From Bifiguratus adelaidae (lineage: Eukaryota > Mucoromycota > Endogonomycetes > Endogonales): DNA of 64,000 nucleotides. Of this stretch, positions 56,324 through 64,000 are shown in pieces. The stretch is from the NCBI GenBank assembly GCA_002261195.1, contig MVBO01000030.1, positions 1 to 64,000 of the forward strand, read 5' to 3'. Made by a program: the position numbers and the translations under genes. How positions within the stretch are numbered: the stretch's first letter is position 1; each line of letters begins with the position of its first letter. Under the pieces are notes generated by a model that was not told where the DNA came from, made no database searches, and saw only the letters and a program-made list of their open reading frames with translations.

Positions 56324-56593
56324 TTAAGGTACCGAAACTCTCTTGGCTGGGTTTTGCTTATTCTCTTGCACCGTATCCTTGGCTACAGACAAGTATAGAG
56401 ATCAAACAGGTGTACAGAAGTGCCGTACAACAACACAACACTTACCCTCGGTGACCTTTTTGACGCCGAAACCGTAGTAACCTACCACTAACGCCGCCGC
56501 TAACAGGGCTATGCCGTAGGGGTTAGGTCCCGACCGTTGCGGACGTACATTGGCCTCTATCGTACAGCGTGAGTCAACGACGACAGGACCCAT
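56324..56593 (-). CDS. Small single-pass membrane protein, unknown
   Basis: Two exons with a clear GT-AG intron. The product of about 67 residues contains one membrane helix, YGIALLAAALVVGYYGFGVKK, followed by a short polar tail ending NPAKRVSVP. The start is taken at ATG 56593, but an upstream exon is possible because an acceptor-like TAG lies before the second half. I recognise no family. Size and topology recall small mitochondrial or ER inner-membrane subunits. Confidence 0.5.
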
Positions 56594-56924
56594 GAGCTAT
56601 CCTTACTCTGCTGATGTGGCTCTTCACGCAACAGCATGGTGCGATTTGAGAACGTTCTCTTGGCCAAAGCAAAAGCTCGTGTCGAGGCTACGATTTGAGA
56701 CCTATAGAGTGGATACATGTTTACTGTTCAACAGCGGTTTCTTCGCTCTCTCCTTTATATATTTCTACCATAACCTCAATAACCTCATTCCAGGTTACAA
56801 TGACAATCAAATCGTGCAATTCACCCAATCAATCACCAAGTTAAGGTTGAGAAGCTTTGGGTGCAATGACACAGGGAGGCTAGTGAACGCGGATTGGGGG
56901 GAGGGGAGTTGTGAGAAGATGGTA
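56594..56924. other. Short intergenic region, nothing recognised
   Basis: This is the spacer between the mtSSB 3' end and the small membrane protein. No gene is seen. Confidence 0.4.
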
Positions 56925-57487
56925 TTACAGACTTTTGCATGTTGGACTTACAGGAATGACAAACACGTCGAGCTTGCTCACACCATTACGGTCCAAGTAC
57001 TTCTTGTACTTTGTTTTACCTTCAATGTAGACTAGGGATCTGGCGATGGACGTGAGAGGGGATGAGGACGAATGATACTTGACATGACTTACCTCTTCTT
57101 GACTCTGTCGCTCACCTTCTCGGTGAGATGCGGGTGCCAGCAATCAATCCGATGCCATTGGGTTTCTTGAACGAACTTGTCTAGAACCGGTACAGTGAGT
57201 CCATGCGACAATGATGCTTTGCCCCTCTTGTCTGGCCAATAGGAGGTGGTTGCCACAGAGAAACGAGCCAATACCTTATTGCCGTGGAAATGTCGAATTT
57301 CTGAGTCCAACAAGGCTGGAACGATTGACTGAACGTCAAAGAGTTAGTGAGGATAGAGGTTGGTTCTTGGGCGGGTGTACGTGAGGACGCGGTAGCACTG
57401 GCAGACAAGGACTGAAGGCACGTTTAGGTTCCCTTTTATTTGCGGGCCAACAGCCTAAACTTACCCACTCTGCCCTGAACCAACCAT
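56925..57487 (-). CDS. RIM1: Mitochondrial single-stranded DNA-binding protein
   Basis: About four exons from ATG 57487. The OB-fold pattern of SSB is clear: SEIRHFHGNKVLARFSVATT, then ETQWHRIDCWHP, and VYIEGKTKYKKYLDRNG with KLDVFVIP. These correspond to the strands and the EWHR and EGKL motifs of bacterial SSB. Rim1 binds single-stranded mitochondrial DNA and supports its replication. An insert of about 15 residues (KASLSHGLTVPVLDKF) between the strands is unusual, and may be partly intronic though no good donor is visible. The N-terminal exons are short and were chosen by phase. An extra 3' exon cannot be excluded, as a GTAAGT follows VIP. Confidence 0.75.
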
Positions 57488-58031
57488 GGCCGAGAAACAA
57501 TGGGTCTTGCAGTACCGAGAATCATTTGTTACCAAGTGAATCGGAATACGTCTATCAAGGTGCGATCAATGCAAAAGACAGGTGAAAAGTGGGGTAAACT
57601 TGCGAAATATCTACCTTTTACACCTTCGCTGTATATTCACAAGCACCCTTTCCCAATCAAGCGAATCCCCTATAGCGCGTTGTTTGGACATGTTGTCCTA
57701 CATGAGATAAACGGGGTGCCACCGCTTCCTCCTATTCGGTCATTGATGCCAGAGCGACATTTGGTCCCTACGAGCGGGGTTGGGAAGCGCAGTTAACAAG
57801 CATACCTAAACGCCTGTTTTCGTCACACCTTTTGTCTCGCAAAGAAGACTATAGCTGCTGGCCAATACACCAAAACAACGTTCATATCTCGTCTCTGCCA
57901 TTGTCTCTCTTCTTCTTTGCACACTGCTAGTTCTATCCTGCATATACTATACTCTCGGCAAAATGAATCCAACCTTCTCTGCCAAATTTGATTTAACACG
58001 TTCCTGACCATTTGAGTCTCTGCGTGACAAG
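57488..58031. other. Divergent intergenic region between mtSSB and Cwh43 genes
   Basis: It contains a 98-codon plus-strand frame (57500-57796) with a basic, Pro-rich product. I see no motif and no splice structure, so I do not call a gene. Confidence 0.45.
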
Positions 58032-61000
58032 ATGGCAGCAGATGGCAAGGAGCTGGCAGCTGGCGGAGTTGTCATTGCCAAGGTATGTTCTTGAGAGACT
58101 ATTCTGCACCTCGTCTAGTTTGACTGAGCTTGGATTAGCTTCCGGCCAAGTGGGTAGCGTACTCACATACATTGTTTGCGTATAGTAAGTCAAGCCAATG
58201 TTTTGGTACAACTATGCTCATGCAGCGGATTAGGCGCCTTTTTCTCAGCCTTGGTCGTTGGCTGTTTGACGCAATACGAAAAGATCGTGCGGAATGAGTA
58301 CTATGGCTATCCCGATGTGAGTACTTTACGACAGCATATGTTCTGCCGACAAACGACTCATGGCCACCTTAGGAATGGTTTCCTAGTGTTAGTGCAACTA
58401 CAGGAGATCGGTATCCTGCTCGCGCTATCTTTCAGATCTTCATCGCTTTGACTTCTGGTACGGTTCCTTAAAAGCGCATCATGTCATTTACTCACACAAA
58501 ATACTAGGTCCCCGATTCATGCTCGTCTTCCTGTGGTACTTGTACATTACGCGCAAGGCTCAGAGAACAGCATCAACGGGTTTTGCCAAATTTCTCCTAT
58601 TTGTCGGATGGGTGCGAACTGTGTCGTGCGGAGGATGGGTCTACATCACCTCTACAGACGATCACAATACACACGACATTGCCATGATCCTCTATTTGTT
58701 ATGTACCTTGCCGTGGATGCTCGGTACGCTGTCCACGAGCTCTAACCGAGAGCGGACTTCACTGAGATGGAGACGATGGTTGTGCGGAGCTTTCTTTACG
58801 AGTCTGGTGCCAATGATTTACTTTTTCATTCAACACAAGGTGCATCGCGTGCCGGGAGGTAAGCTTTAGAAATCTCTAGCGGTATTTGTTCTCAAGGCGT
58901 TGTTTGTAGCTTATACACATTATGCCTTCTTTGAGTGGGCTCTCATCCTGTACGACGTCGCCTTCGACGCGGTCACGGCTTTGGAATTTCAAAGCTTTGA
59001 GCTTGCTGTTGTCGACGTTTCGCAGTCCACCCGAGGCTTGGGTGCAAGTTTCAGGTTGGTGTAGCGGAGTGCACACTGTACATACCCGGCAAGAATAAAT
59101 GTGACTGACCGTCTGTACTTGCTTCTTCTATGCACCTTCCCCTTCGGCTACCAATAGTGGCGACATATCTGCAGTTGGAGTTGCTTCCAGCCTAAAGTGA
59201 GTGCTTGCACTGCTCAATCATCTCGCCTGCTATTGCTGACAGGAGGATTGTGATTTAGAAACGTGATGGAGGACAACGTCTCACCAAGTACTGTCCGATT
59301 ATTTTCAGAGGCCCGTGCTTTCCTGGTCGACTCCTACCTGGGTAAGTGGATCTGATTTTTTGGGCATGTGTCAAGTGGCTAATGCATGTTTGACCAGCCT
59401 TTGTTTTTTGGTCGATGCTCACCTCTTTGGCGTTGTTAATTTGGTATTTTCCACTCTGGCACATGGGCATTTCCGGATACGAAGCCTTCCTGCTGGTCAC
59501 CATTTCCCCTGTTTTGCTTGGCATCAAACAGTTAAGATACCTCATACGGAAGCATCGAGGTGTCTTCCATCTCCTCTCGCTTGTTGGCGTTGCATCTTAC
59601 ATGGTTAAGGACCCTGCTGGCAGATTGGCAACCACAGCCCTTGGTATCGCTTTAAGTCTGCTCACATGGACCGGTCTTTGGGTGGAGGATCGCGATAAGG
59701 CTGGCAAGTTGGAACGGGAGGTACTTGTATGGGGCCTCGGTCTGCTCGCTCACTGTTTGATCAAGTTCGGGTGGCAAACTCTGAACCCCATTTGGCCGAT
59801 CATGGACCGGTCAAATGGTGGGTGGAACGATGCCGGTCTCATGTTGGGTGTTGTGTGTTGTATCGAGCTGCTTCTCCGAGATGCATCTACCAATCGATCT
59901 GAGAAATTGTTCGACCGCTCCTCGCAGCCAATCTCAAAGCCTGCTGTATCTGAATCCTGGTTCCAAGCCGCATGTGGGTTCGGAGCGGTGCTTTTTGTGT
60001 TGCATTCCATGTATACCGATTCATCGACCATCATGCGTTGGACAGTGGACGGTTACCCGAACTATGGACCTTCGCCTGTCCCTTGGGGTGTGGTCACCAT
60101 CCTGGCTCTGGGCATTGGCATGTTGTTGTCCGGCAACCGTAGCTTAGCTCTTTCATGGGCATGGTTCGGTGTAGGTTCAGCTGCCTGCGCAGTCTTCTAC
60201 TTTTCGTCCGCCTGGACTGCTTACTATGCTGGCTTAATTTTGGGAGCCTACTTTATGTCGATCACTCCTCACATCATCCGTTCAGTAGTTGGCCATCCTC
60301 CCGGCAAGACACTCTTTACGGCGATGATGATCTATAACGTGCTCTGTCTTGCCCATGTCTGGGTCGTAGCCTATGAATTTGTGCCCGGAGGTGTCTACGC
60401 ACGCGAAAGAACCAATTGGATCCTCGCCTCTATTATGCTCTTGACCGCGGCAGGTATCAACACAGCTGCCAAGGCATCAATTCACTACAAGGCTACCCAG
60501 CTCAATCTGATCAAATCTGCACGAGCTTTTACGCGATTCGGCATTTTCATCATCATTATTTTTTCTGCCCTCGTGGCCATTTTGCGAGGCACAAACGCAA
60601 AAGCTCCGGTACCTCACTTTCCCGAACACAAGGCATTCACTGCCGGTATCTGGACGATTCATTTCGGCTTGGATGACAACATGTTGGCCTCCGAGAAGCG
60701 TATGAGAGATGTCATTCGTGATTTAAGATTGGATGTCGTTGGTGAGTGGGGGGTTGGCTTCGTTGAGTCTAAGGTTGCTCACACGTGTTCTGCTATGTAG
60801 GGGTCTTGGAATCAGATACGATGCGCATCATTATGGGCAACCGTGAAACGGCGCAGTTCATTGCCGAAGATCTCGGTTACTACATTGACTATGGTCCATC
60901 TTCCATGAAGCACACCTGGGGCTGTTTGATGCTATCGAAATTCCCCATCATCAAGTCTACGCATCATCTCCTCCCATCGCCTGTTGGCGAACTAGCATGT

Positions 61001-61528
61001 GCCATTCATGCTACATTGGATGTCTTTGGTCAACCTGTTGATTTCATTGTCAGCCACAATGGCCAAGAAGAGAACCCATTGGATCGCGAGATGCAAACGA
61101 CGGAGCTGGCGAGAATCATGCGCGAGTCACCCAACCCATTCGTCTTCCTCGGTTACGTTGTCACCAAGCCATTCGGACCACTATATCACACATTGTTTGA
61201 CGACGGCAAAATGAATGACATTGATCCCACCGACGATTTTGACCGGTGGTGTGAATACATTGGATACAGAGGCCTCAACCGCATAGGATACGCGCGGGTT
61301 AGCCACGGCGACATTACCGATACGGAAATTCAAACGGGACTATTCCAAGTCGTCGATCGCCCTCAAGATTGGTGGAAGGCTCAGCATGAGCGCATTGACG
61401 AAAGTCAGGTACCAGCGCAAATCCGGTATCCTGACATGTTCAAGGGCCAAGGCGTACGCGGCCATAGGTATCATGTATTTGATGCTCCAAAGTACTTTAA
61501 ACCCGAGCCTCCAAAAACCAATCAATAA
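58032..61528 (+). CDS. CWH43: Cwh43: GPI-anchor lipid remodelling protein
   Basis: About eight exons and roughly 1000 residues. The N-terminal part has the Frag1/PGAP2-like membrane block ([42 protein letters not shown]). The middle part is a second multi-helix region ([36 protein letters not shown]). The C-terminal part (about 60650-61528) is an endonuclease/exonuclease/phosphatase-type fold, with [29 protein letters not shown] and [18 protein letters not shown]. Yeast Cwh43 replaces the diacylglycerol of GPI anchors with ceramide in the ER. In animals the two halves are separate proteins (PGAP2 and PGAP2IP). No frame breaks. Confidence 0.92.
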
Positions 61529-61914
61529 AATAGCTCACATGCTTTCCATTCGAGGATAAAATGTCCATTGCGGGGGGCCAAGTGCTGTGCCATGTCCCGC
61601 ATGCTTGTAAGCCGTTACGTGCTGGTTTCACTCGTTTTTTGTTCGCTATAATGCTGCTCGAACACAGGCGAGGCATCGTTGCCCTTCCAATGGCTTGTCG
61701 TCGCGCTGAAACAGAGCATGACGCAGATGACAAAAGTTCGAGATCTGATTTCCTTTTAAAGCAACCTGTCACATTACCATCATCGGCGAAAACTCTTGCT
61801 CTTTTCACTCTCTCTCCCCTTTCATAGACTCGCCCCTTTGTGCCATCCTGCATCATTGATGCATAGATGCCCAACGGATTTATATAGATTTTCGACATTG
61901 CGACTGCCGTAGAC
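61529..61914. other. Intergenic region, nothing recognised
   Basis: The spacer between the Cwh43 stop and the PQ-loop gene start contains no supported gene. Confidence 0.45.
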
Positions 61915-63236
61915 ATGTGGGACCATGTATTTTGGTCGAACGTGTTCGGCTACGTGTCCATTTGCTGCTGGTTGGTGGTCTTTACGCCGTAAATATTCTC
62001 GTCTCGCCATATGCACCTGTTGTTGACCACTCGCCCGTGCAGACAATTATGGGAGAATTACAAGCGCAAGTCGGGAGAAGGTTTATCGCTCGCATTTTTA
62101 GTGGTGTGGTTAGCCGGGGATATCTTCAACTTTGTCGGCGCATGGATGGAGGACTTGCTGGTGACGATGGTAGGTCGTTATGGACATGCTGCGCAGAAAT
62201 TCACTCGTGCCTTAGCTTTTGCTCGCTGTATATTATGCTCTGGCTGATATAGGTAAGGTTTTACCGCTCCTTTTTGGCAACTTTTTCACACGTTGAGTCG
62301 TAGGGCTCATATGGCAAGTCTATTATTACCGGGAGCATCCGCAGAGTAAGCACGAAGAGACAGCGCCATTAATCCACAAGAGCCATGCACATCCGTCTAC
62401 ATCCTATGCGTCGGTCGTTCAACACAAGGCCTCCGATAGCGAGGACGAAGAAGAAGAAGAAGATCGGCCTCGTCGGCGATCGGTGGACCGTACTTGGATC
62501 ATCATTGCCATTACATTAGTGATTGCGCTCTTGGGCTGTGCCACATGGCTGTGGGGTGCACGACGTTATCCCGATGCGACAGTTCCGTCGGATGAGAATG
62601 ATGAGATACTCGGGCTCTTCCTCAAAGGTAAAGAAGGCAAGAATGGGCCCTTGCCAGGCCGAGAGGGACAGCGCAAGTTACATTTCTGGCCTCAAGTCAG
62701 TGGCTGGCTCTCGGCGGTCCTCTATGTCGGATCTCGTATACCGCAAGTGGTCAAGAATGCAAAGGCGCAGAGTACAGAGGGTCTTAGCCCGGTCATGTTC
62801 TTCTTTTGTGTGATGGGCAATTTGACGTACTGTCTGGTGAGTTCTATAGTCTTCTTTCCACCACCTGTGTTTTTCATACGCCCATGTCCAGTCCATCTTT
62901 GTACGTTCCATGGAACGCGACTTCCTCCTGCTCAACCTCTCCTGGCTCGTTGGCTCTGGCGGCACATTGCTATTTGACTTTGTGGTAAGTCCACTCTGCA
63001 CCCCGCAAGCGCCTTTATTGATCCCAATTCCCGCGCAGATTTGCGCTCAATTCCTCTACTACCGTCATTCCGAACCACCTTATCCCACTACACCTCGCTC
63101 CCTAGAATCTGCCGCTATATCTCAACCCACCGCACCCTCCAATATCCAACAATCTAGAGACGTATCAGAGACCACTCTGAGCGAATTTCCACCATTGCTT
63201 AGCTCCTTCAGCAGCACTGGGAGTAAAAAGGCGTAA
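61915..63236 (+). CDS. PQ-loop vacuolar amino-acid transporter (Ypq/PQLC2-like)
   Basis: About six exons. The ATG at 61915 gives MWDHVFWSNVFGYVSICCWL, and the first PQ loop is split by an intron (TPQLWENYKRKSGEGLSLAF). A large acidic cytosolic loop (SDSEDEEEEEDRPRRRS) separates the two halves. The second PQ loop is GSRIPQVVKNAKAQSTEGLS, followed by MFFFCVMGNLTYCL. This is the seven-helix two-PQ pattern of yeast Ypq1-3 and mammalian PQLC2, which export basic amino acids from the vacuole or lysosome. The C-terminal tail is Ser/Pro-rich. Confidence 0.9.
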
Positions 63237-63654
63237 ATGAATTGCTTTTGTACAATAGACTTGGGCAAATCGGAATTGTTCACTTTCCAAATTGGGTTTG
63301 GCTATCACATGCCATTGTCGCGTGAGGTCCGAATCTTTACCTCATCCTCCCTATCTTCCTTCCATTGCTTCTTGATCTGTTTATCATCCATATTGCAACT
63401 TGTTGGCTGATATTGGGAGCGAGAACAGTGCATGGAGTCGATATTAAGGCTACAGCTCGCACTGATATAACGTTCATAATCACCCGCCGGAGCGATTACA
63501 TTCATCAACATTTAAACTCGGTCGCCCATACTTGTCGTTCTCAGCTCTCTGACTAGGATAGCCCCCTGTTACTCCATAGCTTATTGTCGGCCTATTTTCC
63601 CAAGAGGCATTTCTGCTACGGCAATATTGCACCACCTGCCATTATCCTGACATC
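63237..63654. other. Intergenic region, nothing recognised
   Basis: No gene, repeat or RNA gene is seen in this spacer. Confidence 0.4.
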
Positions 63655-64000
63655 ATGAACCATCATTCCTTCCATCTCTCGTCTGCGACGCTCAATACCC
63701 CAATGATCCTTCATCCGTTCGCTGGATCAACGCTGGAGCCCTTGGGGGCTCCCATGACATTATATCCCTCCTACAGAACCTCCATCCTTCCTTTCCTCGA
63801 CAGCGAAGATTCGGATTCTCGATTCCATTTATCTCCAGCGTCGCCTGCTTCGCCAACAACCGAATACCATACTACTGCGTGTCGAGTATGTGCCGTATAT
63901 CCCAAGCTAGAACCGACCCGACGTACGCCTGCCCTCCGTCGCAAAGGCAAACCAGCCCACATTAATATTCCCACTTACTTTGGTCGCTGCGAACCAGCTC
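63655..64000 (+). CDS. Start of an unknown Ser/Pro/Thr-rich protein, cut by the window edge
   Basis: An ATG at 63655 opens a frame that stays open to the end of the window (115 codons). The product begins MNHHSFHLSSATLNTPMIL and contains a Ser/Pro/Thr-rich stretch (HLSPASPASPTTEYHTT), then a basic RRTPALRRKGKPAHINIPT. I recognise no domain. Such leaders are common in fungal regulators, but no function can be given from this part. Confidence 0.5.
   Translation, partial: MNHHSFHLSSATLNTPMILHPFAGSTLEPLGAPMTLYPSYRTSILPFLDSEDSDSRFHLSPASPASPTTEYHTTACRVCAVYPKLEPTRRTPALRRKGKPAHINIPTYFGRCEPA

Noticed and set aside
57500-57796. 98-codon plus-strand frame between mtSSB and Cwh43
   Set aside because: It starts 13 bp from the mtSSB start codon on the other strand and has no recognisable domain. 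A real gene is possible but unsupported.

Overview
The window is nuclear DNA of a filamentous-type fungus. About thirty protein genes are packed on both strands. Most are split by many short GT-AG introns, typically 45-65 nt with GTAAGT-like donors. The gene set is fungal: aspartate kinase with KFGGTS, Cwh43, Vam7-type PX-SNARE, Dug3, Pet191, Ypq-type PQ-loop protein, GH5 exo-beta-1,3-glucanase, a Cyk3-like protein and a polyporopepsin-like aspartic protease. Intron density and the presence of WRAP73, GST kappa and a family-8 polysaccharide lyase argue against a budding yeast. A basidiomycete, or possibly an early-diverging zygomycete-type fungus, fits best, but the sequence alone does not settle the phylum. 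I saw no rRNA, tRNA, CRISPR array or recognisable transposon.

Layout. 1-7 kb: the end of a Sel1-repeat gene, WRAP73, cyclin C, a decayed coding remnant and PEX16. 7-12 kb: cytochrome b5 reductase, bleomycin hydrolase and a PTR2 peptide transporter with one frame break. 13-24 kb: a frame-broken alpha/beta hydrolase, a Faf1-like 40S factor head-to-head with an RNA m5C methyltransferase, Vam7, an unknown coiled-coil protein and a DUF5009/HGSNAT-like membrane protein. 22.9-29 kb: a LEDGF-like PWWP/IBD protein, a broken PL8 lyase gene and an SDR epimerase. 29.8-45 kb: a Cyk3-like transglutaminase-fold protein, Pet191, aspartate kinase, Dug3, a tandem pair of Gre2-like reductases (the second with two nonsense codons) and phospholipase D. 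45-58 kb: CCT5, a DMT-family transporter, GST kappa, a small hypothetical protein, exo-1,3-glucanase, a bacterial-type peroxiredoxin, an aspartic protease gene with about seven frame breaks, a small membrane protein and mitochondrial SSB. 58-64 kb: Cwh43, a Ypq-like transporter and the start of one more gene.

How the genes relate. Most are unlinked housekeeping genes. There is no operon-like order and no secondary-metabolite cluster. Several neighbours share very short head-to-head promoters: Faf1-like and the methyltransferase have 15 bp between start codons, and CCT5 and the DMT transporter have 42 bp. The first two genes converge on a CTAG that supplies both stop codons.

The most striking pattern is where the frame damage falls. 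Every gene with a broken frame is an accessory gene: peptide uptake, a carboxylesterase-like hydrolase, a secreted lyase, a secreted protease, or one of two duplicate reductases. Some two dozen housekeeping genes in the same 64 kb read through cleanly once introns are removed. Either this fungus is losing scavenging functions, or part of the sequence carries consensus errors. Nonsense codons in two of the genes favour real decay, while the homopolymer indels in the protease favour caution.
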